DNA of 64,000 nt from a virus, in the IMG/VR virus record IMGVR_UViG_3300018424_000006, positions 1 through 64,000 of that record; one strand, 5' to 3'. Both the position numbers and the translations under genes were made by a program. Shown here piece after piece: positions 44,801 through 55,038 of this stretch. Within the stretch, counting starts at the first letter, position 1; each line of letters starts with the position of its first letter. The notes beneath the pieces were generated by a model that saw nothing but the letters and a program-made list of their open reading frames with translations, had not been told where the DNA came from and did not search any database.

Positions 44801-46937
44801 AAAAGTCATTGTAGCAGGTACTATTCAGGCTAGTAGGGAAGTAGGCGAGTTAGTTGTCTTTCAAGATAATGGTACTACGTTTGATAAAGTCTGCAGTTTA
44901 CCAGAACTGAAGCTTTACGAATACAGAAATGGAGAAGGTTTAGTTAGAGGATTTAAGATATCTGATGATGGACTTACCATAGCCCAACATACTCTAGCAG
45001 GTACGTTTGTATGGGCAAGGGCTAGCCTTAACGATGTCTTTGAAGCAACTACTTGGTTAGTTGATGCAAACACTCGTATAGGTGGCCAGGAGTTTATTGG
45101 TAATGATAAGTTCCTTTACCTTCGTACGCCTCGTTATAATCGACAAGACTATGCTCTGATAACGGCCGAAAATGGCTCATTTGTACCATTGAAGGCAACT
45201 GGAAATAAGGACATCCTAACAGCAGGAGAGAAGGACAATAACTTTATACCTTCCAGAAGGAAACTTAGAGATGATATAAAAGCCGTTGTAAGAGAAGAAG
45301 CTTTAGCCCCAACTATAATTACTAAGAATGGCGTTAAGGATTACTCTCGTAGTAGTAGTGGGAAGTTTGCCTATTCGACTAAGTATGATAGGGATATCTA
45401 TTTAGCCGGAAGCAATACCGTTGTTTATCGTCCTTCAGACTTAACCACTTTGAGAACAGTACCTAGACCGACTGCAAAGTCAGTCTGCTCTGTCAACATT
45501 ATTGATCAGGATAGATTTGTGATTACAGATCTATCTAGTACGACAAACAACGTTCATGTCTATAGTTACGTTAGCGATAGCTTTACGACATTTACTTATC
45601 CCGGAAATATAATAGACTCAACGGTAGATACGGAACAAGAGATACTTTGGATTCATGATCAAGATACTAATGTAATTTCTTCATTAAGACTTAGCGACGG
45701 AGGTGTACCTAGCGACATAACGTTTACTGTAAATACGTCTACATCTAAGCTTCTTTATGTAGGAGGTAATACTGTCTTACATATTCCTAATAAGTCGGAT
45801 GCTGAAGATGCTCGTTTACTAGATGTTTCTTCTGGGAATGTTTTAGTAATTGACCCTAGTCATAAAGACGCTATGAACAATAACTTCAGTACGCTTATTT
45901 ATGATGAAGGATACATAGTTCTGATTAGCAGCGAAGGGACTCCTGAGTTTAAATCATATGGTATGCAGGTTAGTCGATTACTAACCCATGAAGAACTAGG
46001 GGGATTTGATGGCAGGGAATCGGCAGGTAATGCCATTGGGTCTTTACGCCCCGGCGAGGTTTACCGTACTTCCACTCAACTTTCTTCTTATGAGTCGAAT
46101 ACGTCAGCTACAAGAAGTAGTATTCTGTCAAGCTTTGTGTCGAGAACAGAGGCTGGACATAGTACGGTAATGAATTCTCAATATTGTACTACTCAGGGAT
46201 CATGGGGGAGCATACTAAGTTCTAAGGCTACTTTATCTGACGATACCTATTCCACTACATGGGGCTACCATGCAGCAGAGACGACTCCGACAACTGCCAA
46301 TGCAACTGCAAGAATCGACTCTAAGACAGGAATAGGACATTTTTCAGGAGGAACTAGTACGACAGGTGCTGACTATGCAGAATACTTTGAAAACTTAAAT
46401 GAAGAAGAAGTAATGGTTGGTACTATTGTTACATTGGAAGCGGGTAAGATAAGGAAGGCTACCGAAGGGGATGATATACTAGGTATCATTTCTGCTACAG
46501 CAGGCGTGGTCGGTAACGATGCTCCAATTAGCTGGAATAGTCGTTATCTAAGAGATGAGTTCGGACGCATAATGACTGAGAAGGTTACTATGGTTAAATT
46601 TACTATAGGAACTAAGGAGTTTGAAATGCCAAGAGCGCAGACCTCTGTCTTACCTGAGGTATATGAAGAGTATGTTGTTGACGTACCTTTAGAAAATCCA
46701 GAGTTCAATCCGGACTTAGCTGGGGATTATATCCCTCGTTCAGAACGGAAAGAAAAATGGTCTCTAGTGGGATTACTAGGGCAGCTTTATGTACGAGTCA
46801 ATGAGGATATTACGACTCGCTATATAGGTGCTACAGGATATGGTTCGACAAAGAAAACGTCATTACGGCTAATGGAAATGACAACACCTTTCGATCTTAC
46901 CAAAGGCTATGGAGTGGCCAAATGTTATTTTAAATAA
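41814..46937 (+). CDS. Long tail fibre with propellers and peptidase G2 domain, 1707 aa
   Basis: Residues 1-200 are the type B anchor (DSINLVDDDTDLNESAIATI, LLWQMKKDLDSLLTSFANFD). Residues about 240-1400 contain FG-GAP-like blades, for example GSILFAGNMYSTNSTG and GKVIVAGTIQASREVGELVV, probably two or three beta-propellers. From about 1430 to the end is an intramolecular chaperone of the peptidase G2 type, with the hallmark ADYAEYFE at 1519-1526 and GNDAPISWNSRYLRDEFG near 1560. In that family the chaperone folds the trimer and then cuts itself off. The mature fibre is therefore shorter than 1707 residues. Confidence 0.8.
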   Translation: MKDLLNNLLLKVNAANKKVADSINLVDDDTDLNESAIATIQTELQSISDALAGTSGNLLFESDVLQSLGTPEAPAAGSVVDASLLWQMKKDLDSLLTSFANFDADGNPNDYIDNLNTVLSWVDANSAFLDAMSPATTTQSGFMSSLQATKLEGIEEGANKTILNSDPSTNNANIAASTALTFALRELINNLELNKAAADHSHPVATDIADGLMSKEDKSYLDSLPAVISEQIANNSSSGNFEGLGIFRAGAITGGHQPIISETYYGKNFYIASRDGTRRIASTNTHSTMYYEIGDFKEGVVTERLNTYELFGDNVGTLDNHCVWANEDLTQLLIGSNYNYGFFLHLWRNATDDGWDFKRYDRPADLTSTEFSGFGYGMAATKDMSRIVVGTSASGNKIYSFSVWEWNGSEYIESYREPFTYNSSTRNHGLGTNFEMSDDGSILFAGNMYSTNSTGQTTGVIEVYKWNDDTSRYEHYDTIEGQSTNSGNNFGAQTNQDMFRITNDGTELFLGDRFQVVTGSYSRGCVTRFIDNGTSFEKVSDVITNRIPSVNSSGYFGQSFTVSEDKQYLFVIDPYRRLQIGSHYYNYISFSVHKRTTNSDYEELSMMFMSDFDFPSVITDWSMGQSLPFAQGAGFGMDFKDGKVFMSAYKNYGGYKGYTFQLETSTDWKESGPDKNFTTLVANTGYLDRGPGLWRARWIYEMILQYSSASSSERNDIATALQNSLFNSNGTTFSPMHAETIGYENLKTEKVLESSNTTPYGDMLIPEIIYKNGKLFACSFNGQNPSLTNKSDTINIFSVNGSEFTHQHSIGVRDEGLNDLDTLHFVSNDHRVICVRDNANFYFFIDDDAGGYVLAPTTLTLTSSSYSQFCEVNGKVVVFSSNEVVGNSSNHGKLLEVVVDYVGKDVSVADYFVPPEIASNSLWGRSGRISEDGSVIVVSIKNGRNDISGNLLIYRWNGSGYDQIHDYVYDDVVEGYNSNSSSYNGWPYNVDMTPDGKVIVAGTIQASREVGELVVFQDNGTTFDKVCSLPELKLYEYRNGEGLVRGFKISDDGLTIAQHTLAGTFVWARASLNDVFEATTWLVDANTRIGGQEFIGNDKFLYLRTPRYNRQDYALITAENGSFVPLKATGNKDILTAGEKDNNFIPSRRKLRDDIKAVVREEALAPTIITKNGVKDYSRSSSGKFAYSTKYDRDIYLAGSNTVVYRPSDLTTLRTVPRPTAKSVCSVNIIDQDRFVITDLSSTTNNVHVYSYVSDSFTTFTYPGNIIDSTVDTEQEILWIHDQDTNVISSLRLSDGGVPSDITFTVNTSTSKLLYVGGNTVLHIPNKSDAEDARLLDVSSGNVLVIDPSHKDAMNNNFSTLIYDEGYIVLISSEGTPEFKSYGMQVSRLLTHEELGGFDGRESAGNAIGSLRPGEVYRTSTQLSSYESNTSATRSSILSSFVSRTEAGHSTVMNSQYCTTQGSWGSILSSKATLSDDTYSTTWGYHAAETTPTTANATARIDSKTGIGHFSGGTSTTGADYAEYFENLNEEEVMVGTIVTLEAGKIRKATEGDDILGIISATAGVVGNDAPISWNSRYLRDEFGRIMTEKVTMVKFTIGTKEFEMPRAQTSVLPEVYEEYVVDVPLENPEFNPDLAGDYIPRSERKEKWSLVGLLGQLYVRVNEDITTRYIGATGYGSTKKTSLRLMEMTTPFDLTKGYGVAKCYFK

Positions 46938-46954
46938 TTAACACATTTCATAGC

Positions 46955-46992
46955 AGAGGGTACGGATTTCCGTACCCTCTTTTTTTGCCGTT
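46955..46992 (+). terminator. Strong terminator with TTTTGCCGTT tag
   Basis: 11-bp stem AGAGGGTACGG/CCGTACCCTCT, loop ATTT, then TTTTTTTGCCGTT. Isolates the giant-fibre block from the long fibre gene. The 195 bp that follow contain no gene. Confidence 0.85.
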
Positions 46993-47181
46993 AACCGGTA
47001 ATAATAAAGTATTAGTTTTGTGTTTTTTACGCACTACAAAAATTCTGATCCTTTGTAGAAAATGGCCACAGAGTCATTTGAAGTACTACCCTTCTAAGCT
47101 GGATTTTTAAGTGTTACAATGGATGTAGTTTAGTTGGAACATTGTCCTTTTTTGCGACAAATAGTCATAGGAGACTAGGGT

Positions 47182-50100
47182 ATGCACCTCTCTAATCAAC
47201 TCGAAACCTTGTTAGCCAAAGCATCTCAGGCCTTACAGGAAACGAGCCAAAGTATAAACTCCGTAGATTCTCAGTCGGATAACAACGTTGTTCAGATTGC
47301 TACACTCACAAACCAAATTCAACAGGTTTTAGATCTTCTATCTGGTATTACCAATATTAATGAATTTCTTTCTGACCAAGATATTATCTCGGACTTGGAT
47401 ACTCCAGCACCTCCTGAGAATAATAAATTGGTTCAAGCCTCAACAGTTTGGCAAATCAATAAAGAGCTAGAATCCTTACTAGATACTCTAGCCGCTTTCG
47501 ATGGCGATGCTGATGGCGTCGATTATGTCGAGAATTTAAATTCAGTTATGACTTGGGCTCGGGCCAACAAAGACATACTGGATGCGATGGCACCCGCTAC
47601 GCCAACGCAAACTGGTTTCTTTTCAAAGGAAGACAAAGCCAAGTTAGATGCACTTGAGCAGGGCGCGACTGCGACCAATCTTTCTGACGATGAAACAACG
47701 AATGATTCAGCTACCGCAGCTAGTACTGCATTGACATTCAAATTAAAAACTGCCCTAGATGACCTTGCTCAAACTGTTAGTGACATTCAGGCTAATGGCG
47801 GAGGAGGCGGTGGCGGAGGTTCCATTACGGATGCTGATGGTGCCGCAATCGAATCTGCTCTAGATGCTCGTTATAACAGTACAGCATGGCGTGATGGATT
47901 GTCCGAATGGACAAATACATTACCTACTATAGTCGATATTAATCAGACTACTAAGGCAACTCAAGACCTAATTATTAACTTAGATAATTATGGTTCTGAT
48001 CCTGACGAAGGTCAGACCTTGACGTATACTTGTTCGCCAATGACTAATGTCACATTAGCGGGTTCCATACTGACTTTCAATAGCCCTAATGTAGGTACCG
48101 AAGTATTTACTATTACGACTGACGATGGAGCAGGCGGTGGCGCGAGCGCAACACTAACGATAACGGTTACTCGTTTCGGATATGTTGAAATAGTAGATAA
48201 GACTGAATATGCTGTTCAGGGAATCGCCAAAGTTATTACACTTGGCCCTACTCATGACGATGAGAATGATCAGGCGGTCTATACTGTTACCGGTAGTACA
48301 GATTTCGTAATGGGCCCAGGTACTAACGAAATAACATTCACGGGTACTACTGTTGCTTCCGTTCCTCTTTCTGTACAAGCAGACGATGGTAATGGGAATA
48401 TATCTAATGCTACTATTACCGTTGAAGTAGAAGCGCCAAGTACTAATCCTTGGCCTGTTGTACAGAACGTGTCACCGCAATATGTAGCTAAGGGAGCGAC
48501 CTTTAGTTTAACGCCAGTAATTACTAACCCAGCTACGGCTGGTGAAGTGAACTGGTTTAAAGAGTTTGGGCCAGATGACCTAGAAGTTAATCCTATTACT
48601 GGCGAGATTACGTGGAATACGCCTTCTGATTGGCAAGCAGAATCTTTTCACGTTATTATCAGGGCAGTTAACTTAGATGCAACAGATGGGATGCTTGAAT
48701 TCATACTACACTACGGAAAGACTGCCGGCGATGTAGTTATGGTTGGTCCTAGTCATTCCTATAAGACATGGCAAGAAGCGCATCCTAACCTTGTTTCAGG
48801 ACAATCTATCATTATTGAAGATGGTAGCTATTCTGATTTTGGTATGGGTATAGGCCGTTTTAATAACGGTAACTGGTATCCGCCTTCAGGTACAGCTACG
48901 GCCCTGACATGCGTTATGGCAGAAACAGTGGGCGGTGTTACGCTAACTGGTGATGCAGGCGTTTCATTTGTTCTCTGGAGTGCGGGAAAGAGTGAAGCTC
49001 AGGACATATCCTTTAGCGGGTTATTCGTTAAAGGCGGTCCGTCCATCAATTTCAATGGGGATAGTAACGATAAACTAAATACTCGTGTTAAGCGCATTAA
49101 AACTATTGCCTGTGGTTGTGATGGCGATGACGCCATTCCCATTTATAGTCGTATTGCCGACGACATACTCATTGAAAGCTGCTATGCTTTTGGTGGAGGT
49201 CGCTATAAGATATCGACTAACGAGTCAACTCGTGTAGTTCAGCGTCGTAATTTAGGACGTATGGATAGAACTGATATGGATGGCGTAGAGGACCCCAAAG
49301 GCACATTCATGGCGTACAATACGTGGGAATTCTACTGGTCTAACCTTATTGATCTTGATGCCCTAGATCGTTTCCGTTCCAACGGTGAGATAGTTGGGGC
49401 CTTCGGTACCCCTGTAACAGGTACCGGAACTACACCTGAAGGTTCGTTTGGTATCATTACTACCTGTATCCACCTTAACTCTGAAAATCGTCTTTGTAAC
49501 TTCGATTCCCAACTCTCGTCTGCAGGTGGCCATTCTGACGTCAAGATGGAACATGTTGCAAGTTTCAATATTAAACCGGACTGGGCCTATGGTTATTCAT
49601 GGGGCTCTGGTTGGTTTGACCGGATGAGTATTGTTAATATTCAACCATTGGCTCCTGTTGACAGTGCTATGATAAATACGGGCGGTCGTTACTATTGTCG
49701 AGGCATGACTAACTCGATTATAGATCAGGTTGATATAACTACTAATGGCGGCACTGGTGACTTTTTCCGAGAACTAAATACTGGTCCGGTAGACATACCG
49801 TATAATGGCGGCGTATCCCGTACAGTTGAAAAGTATGGCGTCTATGGTAACAACATAACCAATGTCGATACGGCAGGTATGATTGGTACAGGCGCACAAT
49901 ACGAAATAAATACTACGACGGTTGATGTTTCAGCAGCCTTTGACTACTTGACTCGCGTAAATGACGACCATGCGCTTGCAGGTCAAAAGGGAGCCGAGGT
50001 ACTTTATCTGAAAGGGAAGTCTGGGCGTTTCTTTGGAGACGCCGGATATGATGAAGATACGAAGATTCCTATGTGGCCGTTTCCACTTCAGCATAAGATG

Positions 50101-53100
50101 GCTGAGAAAATGCGTGAGTGGACTTACACTGGACCTACTTATAGTGGTTGGGATTACACTAACCGAACTGTTGGGGCTAGTGAAACGGCAGACGGTAATC
50201 GTGGCGCATCTGCAATTGGTGAGACCATTACCAATTACGTCTGGGGAGCCTTAGGAAAAACAGTACCTCCGTTTAATGTAAAGGCCGTTCCGGAAGACGG
50301 TGGCTGCACGATTGTTTGGGAGAAGCACGCCCCGATTTCTCGTGATACCATTACCGGCTATAGAATTTACGACTACAGTCAGGTAGACGGTTCCTTGAGT
50401 AATCCTCGCACTATTTCGCGAGATTCTCACAGACACCAGATAACCGGTTTATTGAATGGTTTTGATGCAACGTTTGTCGTGACAGCTATTGATTCTGTTA
50501 AAGGGGAGTCGGGATACGGATATCCGGTGACGGTTAGACCGAATGGTACGCCTACGGTCAAGCCTACTATAACTAATGTGACTGGCAACTTAAACCTAAT
50601 TGAAGGTACAAACTTTACGTTAGGGGCGGTAGTTCAGGGTTACGAAACGCTCTCATGGCTACGGAACGATGTTGTTATCAGTTCTGTAACTGAAGAATCG
50701 TATTCGTCCGTAGCCGCTTTGGTCGATGATGGTGCAGTTTATAAAATCCGTGCCGGTAACCCGGTAGGCATTACCGAGGTCGTCATTTCGACACTCTCCG
50801 TAATTGCCGTGGATTCTACTCCTCCGTCTGTCACTATTGCATTAAATGGTGATACGTTAAACATTGGCTTAGTTGATAACCTCTATCAGAAAGCTGATAT
50901 TAGCCTGCAGCTTTTTGCTGATGATACCCCTGTCGGAAACTCGTTTTCTGGCGCAGTAAGTTCCATAGATTTACTAAATGAAAATTTACCTTTGGGTAAC
51001 CTTTCTTTACGTGTGGAAGCCACTGACCCGCAAAACAACACAGGGACGTCTAGCACAGTACAGTATACAGTAGGTAGTCCGATCTTTACTGATGACTTTA
51101 CAGACGCAAGTCAATGGCTTGCTGGTATTTCTGCGGTAGGTAATATTGGTACTGTAACTGAAACTGCTAGAACCTCAAGTGACGTCTGGACGAATACGAC
51201 CGGCTTTACGTTAAAGTGGAAGCAGAAGATCTTGGATCAGATGGGCGATTACGTCCTTTTCAATATGGATATAGGTATCGCTGTAGACGGTAACCGTGCA
51301 GGTTCAGTCCGACTACGTTTTTATAAACGAAGCGGAAGTAACTCCCTTGCCAGCTATACTAGCCGAGCGGGCGTCGCTACAGGCTTTACTGATACGTTTA
51401 ATGCTGGTAACCCTACTTCGGATACTGGCGGTAACGAACCTTTAATTCAGTATGAGGCAACTGCAATAGGCACTACCTTCACGTTAAAGGCAGATGGTGT
51501 AGTTATTCTGACTGAAACCCTACCGGAAGACATCGGACCGTTCGATGGTAGAATTCAATTTGACCCGGATACTGCTGGAGATATTGAAATTTCGGATATA
51601 GTTGCATATGGAGAAGAAATTCCCGTTAATGCTGCGCCTACCGTAGATCCCCAAACAGTAAATGTAGGAGTTGGTCAAAGCCGAGTCATAACTCTCGGAG
51701 AGCTAACGGATTCTGATGGAGATACGTTGGTCTATAGCGTTACAGGTTCAAGCGACTTTGTTGCAGGACCGGGCGCAAACGAAATAACCTTTGAATCAGC
51801 TAGTGCCGGAGTCCATACGCTTACCGTGACTGCTGACGACCAGAAAGGCTTAAGTACTTCAAACACATTAACGGTTATTGTATCCATTCCACGTCCAGTA
51901 AGTCTAAAGTATGCTTTTAGCGGCTGGGCAAGTATGCAGAATAATCTAGGCGGCCAAAATGATGGACTAGATCCTTCCCTCTATAATCTTGTCGGTAAGA
52001 TGATGACTGATAATGGCATTCTTGGCTACGTCAGTGATTTTGAATACCTTCCAGAAGGGTCTCCTGACATTGACGGAACAGTCGCTACTGCACACGCAAA
52101 TTCCACCGATTCCGAAGTATTTATTATTTCGGCCTATCCGGGTTCTGACGGTATTTGTGCAGATCCTGCTACGTCATCTGGCGCTAAGGGCTCCGGTGCC
52201 GCCGGCTGGGTTCAGAGAGTAGTTGATATTGCTACGCTAGCTGAAAGTAACGGCATGCATCCCGTTCTGTTCCAAGCATGGGGTAATGAAAATGCAAAAG
52301 CGGACTGGGGCAATGCTAAACTTAACACCGATGCCATTCTAGGCATTAAACAGATTGGGGTTATTCGCACAGCAGAAATACTCAAAGCAGTGTACGACGA
52401 TACTGCTTCATATGCAACAAACGTTGCCAATGGCAGGACTAAGTACGAACCTCCTGTGGATACCATGTGGTCTGGCGATATCTCAGATACAATTAATGGT
52501 TCTTATGCAATGCTTTATGCAAATGCGCTAGCTACCATGAAATATATTTCGGGAATAAGTGCTGCTGACAACGCATATGTCGTACCAGCGTACTACCAAA
52601 TGCCTGCTGCATTAGTTAGTCTCATTAAGCAGAAGGTAGATGAGATTCAGGTAGAAACAATGAATGTCTACATACCGGTTGGCGTAGCGCCATCTGCAAA
52701 CGACATTAATGTAAACGCATATCAGGGTGATAGCTATGCCTATGATTTAGAGGCATTAACGCTTATTTCTGATGATGTTGCGATTATACCTGCAAACTTT
52801 ACGCTTTCTAGCGCCACTGCTGCTCACTATACCAGCGCTAATATAGCTAACGGTATTTTGACGATAGTGCCCGGGAGTTCTTATGAGGGCCTTTCCCCTA
52901 TTATAGTAACTTATACGGATGCTGATGGAAACATTACACCTTTTAATGTTAACGTCAATATAAGTGCTAAGCCATCTTCAGATGCAGTAAAGGTCTGGAT
53001 AGATTTTGGTAAAGGGTCGGGTAGTGCATTCGGAACCGACGGGAATCTTTATAACCACGCTACTGCACTCGATGGCGGCGGTGAAGTTATAAACCTTATT

Positions 53101-55038
53101 CGTAGAATGGACGCACTTACCACTCAAGGTAACCTACAGGACGTTAATGGTGTCGTAGTAGGGTCAGTTAGTGCATTGACAACGGATATGTACTCTCCGG
53201 GATATGCGTCTCAGACAGATCCGATTGTAGTTGACTATAACCCTGATAGTTACTTTGACGGCTCGTTGGCTACCATACCTAAAGGTACAACTGTATCTTT
53301 CTCTATCAACGGCTTAACGCCGGGAGATAAGTTCGTAGTTGGTATTGGCGGTATGTATCCATATGCAGATGCTACTAACGTAGTAGATGTAAACGTCAAT
53401 GGGGTAACTGGCAGCTATAACTCGTCTCGTCTATCTAACTTGTTCAGTACATGGCAAGATATAGTGACGGTAAATGCAGATGGTAAAATTATCTTTGCAC
53501 TTAGTCAAAATAGTACTGCCGATCGAGGAGGTTTGTCTTATGTTACCTTAGAGAAGCAGGCAGGTTTACCGCCAGCTACTTCTAACTATTCAGCTGGCGA
53601 TCAGGTAATCAATCCTAATATGCCAACGGCCATGCCAGATAAATGGGTTAATGTTGAAGATCCGACTACAGGAACGCGCCTAACGCGTGTAACTGACTCT
53701 AGTACAGACATGCAACTATCTACCCAGGCGTTAAATGGCAGCTCCAGATGGAGTCAAGAAAATGCTGACGGCTCACTTTATATTGCCTTTGGAAGTGACT
53801 TATCGTCGTCTACCGTACTTAGGAAGACTACTGGTGCGGTTGTAGCCTATCTGGCGTCTGATGACTCAGGAGCCGATGCTAGCACTTTAGGTCTAGAGCA
53901 TGAAGTGCGGTGGGATAAGACTGGTAATCACGCAAACAGGGTTTACTTCAGAAGCGGCATGAGTCTATATCAGATTGACGATGTAACTCAAAACGTTAAT
54001 GCAGATCGTTCTAATCCGACTCGCTCAGTAATTAAGGACTTTAGTTCGTTAATTGACTGGCCTGCTGGAACAGAAGCGTTTGATAAGAAAATCTTCAATG
54101 GTCAGAAAGGGGATAGCTCTTTAGATTCCGACCATTGGGCATTTATGGCTGCTTACAATGACGGCGGTACTTGGAGAATTCGTGCTATAGTGCATTATCA
54201 GATTTCTACTGATACTACGCATATTCTTTATCCGTCTGACTTGATAGGTAGTAGCCTAGATTCTACTCAAGCAACTTCCGACTACTTCACTAGACAACCT
54301 AGTGCAGTAGGTATTTCTCCTTTGGCGACTGGTATTGTAGTACACGTTGCTCGTTCAGATACTGGCGTTTTCGAAGACTTAGCCGATACATGGTTGGATG
54401 GTACACACTTGTGGCCATTAGACTTAGATTGGAGGGCATCAAACCCATTTAAGATTTCGATTAGTGATACCAACTCAGGTTGGTGTTGGTCAGCAGACGG
54501 TCGGGAAATGTTTACATACCTAGATGACCGACGGGATATGTTGTGTGCCACTTATATATCTGGTGCATACAAAGGCTATAGCTTACCTAATACTGCAGTA
54601 CCGGGTCAAGATCCGGGAGTAGGTACAATAGACTTTGCTAGACATATTGATCTTGCATATACAGAAATACATTTTAGTCAGATGCCTCAAAGTAAGCCGG
54701 GCTGGGTTTTATTATCCACCTACGATACTAGTGACGAATGGGCCGATGATCAACTAATGATGTTTGAAGTCGTTGACCATAACTCCTCTCCTAATTGGTG
54801 GAGGGTTAGTCCTATGTATAGTAAGTATAGCGGTCAGGCTTTTGATGAAGCTCCTGCGAGCATGTCTTTGGATGGTAATTCTATCTATGTGTCACAGAAC
54901 TGGGGAACTAGTGACGGCGCATCGAATGAAGTATTCCGATATGACTTACCTGAAGATTGGCAGACTACTGCACCTACCACTAACAGTGGTGTTGTATATG
55001 GTGAAGTAATTGAAATAACAGGCGTGGAGGTTTCCTAA
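47182..55038 (+). CDS. Giant modular tail fibre, 2618 aa
   Basis: Type B anchor (1-205), poly-Gly linker (206-213), two cadherin-like repeats (246-418), Ig-like (421-513), a probable right-handed beta-helix (513-990), FN3 (1026-1125), two Ig-like (1122-1300; the second is shared with the next gene), a ConA-like region (1300-1478), a third cadherin-like repeat (1478-1572), an SGNH-like domain without catalytic residues (1572-1830), Ig-like (1834-1932), carbohydrate-binding-like (1934-2130) and a beta-propeller (2135-2605) that recurs in the 61572 product. Boundaries are by eye. It presumably reaches from the baseplate to host polysaccharide. It shares TAATG with the next gene. Confidence 0.8.
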   Translation: MHLSNQLETLLAKASQALQETSQSINSVDSQSDNNVVQIATLTNQIQQVLDLLSGITNINEFLSDQDIISDLDTPAPPENNKLVQASTVWQINKELESLLDTLAAFDGDADGVDYVENLNSVMTWARANKDILDAMAPATPTQTGFFSKEDKAKLDALEQGATATNLSDDETTNDSATAASTALTFKLKTALDDLAQTVSDIQANGGGGGGGGSITDADGAAIESALDARYNSTAWRDGLSEWTNTLPTIVDINQTTKATQDLIINLDNYGSDPDEGQTLTYTCSPMTNVTLAGSILTFNSPNVGTEVFTITTDDGAGGGASATLTITVTRFGYVEIVDKTEYAVQGIAKVITLGPTHDDENDQAVYTVTGSTDFVMGPGTNEITFTGTTVASVPLSVQADDGNGNISNATITVEVEAPSTNPWPVVQNVSPQYVAKGATFSLTPVITNPATAGEVNWFKEFGPDDLEVNPITGEITWNTPSDWQAESFHVIIRAVNLDATDGMLEFILHYGKTAGDVVMVGPSHSYKTWQEAHPNLVSGQSIIIEDGSYSDFGMGIGRFNNGNWYPPSGTATALTCVMAETVGGVTLTGDAGVSFVLWSAGKSEAQDISFSGLFVKGGPSINFNGDSNDKLNTRVKRIKTIACGCDGDDAIPIYSRIADDILIESCYAFGGGRYKISTNESTRVVQRRNLGRMDRTDMDGVEDPKGTFMAYNTWEFYWSNLIDLDALDRFRSNGEIVGAFGTPVTGTGTTPEGSFGIITTCIHLNSENRLCNFDSQLSSAGGHSDVKMEHVASFNIKPDWAYGYSWGSGWFDRMSIVNIQPLAPVDSAMINTGGRYYCRGMTNSIIDQVDITTNGGTGDFFRELNTGPVDIPYNGGVSRTVEKYGVYGNNITNVDTAGMIGTGAQYEINTTTVDVSAAFDYLTRVNDDHALAGQKGAEVLYLKGKSGRFFGDAGYDEDTKIPMWPFPLQHKMAEKMREWTYTGPTYSGWDYTNRTVGASETADGNRGASAIGETITNYVWGALGKTVPPFNVKAVPEDGGCTIVWEKHAPISRDTITGYRIYDYSQVDGSLSNPRTISRDSHRHQITGLLNGFDATFVVTAIDSVKGESGYGYPVTVRPNGTPTVKPTITNVTGNLNLIEGTNFTLGAVVQGYETLSWLRNDVVISSVTEESYSSVAALVDDGAVYKIRAGNPVGITEVVISTLSVIAVDSTPPSVTIALNGDTLNIGLVDNLYQKADISLQLFADDTPVGNSFSGAVSSIDLLNENLPLGNLSLRVEATDPQNNTGTSSTVQYTVGSPIFTDDFTDASQWLAGISAVGNIGTVTETARTSSDVWTNTTGFTLKWKQKILDQMGDYVLFNMDIGIAVDGNRAGSVRLRFYKRSGSNSLASYTSRAGVATGFTDTFNAGNPTSDTGGNEPLIQYEATAIGTTFTLKADGVVILTETLPEDIGPFDGRIQFDPDTAGDIEISDIVAYGEEIPVNAAPTVDPQTVNVGVGQSRVITLGELTDSDGDTLVYSVTGSSDFVAGPGANEITFESASAGVHTLTVTADDQKGLSTSNTLTVIVSIPRPVSLKYAFSGWASMQNNLGGQNDGLDPSLYNLVGKMMTDNGILGYVSDFEYLPEGSPDIDGTVATAHANSTDSEVFIISAYPGSDGICADPATSSGAKGSGAAGWVQRVVDIATLAESNGMHPVLFQAWGNENAKADWGNAKLNTDAILGIKQIGVIRTAEILKAVYDDTASYATNVANGRTKYEPPVDTMWSGDISDTINGSYAMLYANALATMKYISGISAADNAYVVPAYYQMPAALVSLIKQKVDEIQVETMNVYIPVGVAPSANDINVNAYQGDSYAYDLEALTLISDDVAIIPANFTLSSATAAHYTSANIANGILTIVPGSSYEGLSPIIVTYTDADGNITPFNVNVNISAKPSSDAVKVWIDFGKGSGSAFGTDGNLYNHATALDGGGEVINLIRRMDALTTQGNLQDVNGVVVGSVSALTTDMYSPGYASQTDPIVVDYNPDSYFDGSLATIPKGTTVSFSINGLTPGDKFVVGIGGMYPYADATNVVDVNVNGVTGSYNSSRLSNLFSTWQDIVTVNADGKIIFALSQNSTADRGGLSYVTLEKQAGLPPATSNYSAGDQVINPNMPTAMPDKWVNVEDPTTGTRLTRVTDSSTDMQLSTQALNGSSRWSQENADGSLYIAFGSDLSSSTVLRKTTGAVVAYLASDDSGADASTLGLEHEVRWDKTGNHANRVYFRSGMSLYQIDDVTQNVNADRSNPTRSVIKDFSSLIDWPAGTEAFDKKIFNGQKGDSSLDSDHWAFMAAYNDGGTWRIRAIVHYQISTDTTHILYPSDLIGSSLDSTQATSDYFTRQPSAVGISPLATGIVVHVARSDTGVFEDLADTWLDGTHLWPLDLDWRASNPFKISISDTNSGWCWSADGREMFTYLDDRRDMLCATYISGAYKGYSLPNTAVPGQDPGVGTIDFARHIDLAYTEIHFSQMPQSKPGWVLLSTYDTSDEWADDQLMMFEVVDHNSSPNWWRVSPMYSKYSGQAFDEAPASMSLDGNSIYVSQNWGTSDGASNEVFRYDLPEDWQTTAPTTNSGVVYGEVIEITGVEVS

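Noticed and set aside
53620-55000. Oligogalacturonate lyase call for the propeller
   Set aside because: The blades recall TolB or lyase propellers, but I cannot identify the metal-binding histidines of that family, so only the fold class is given.
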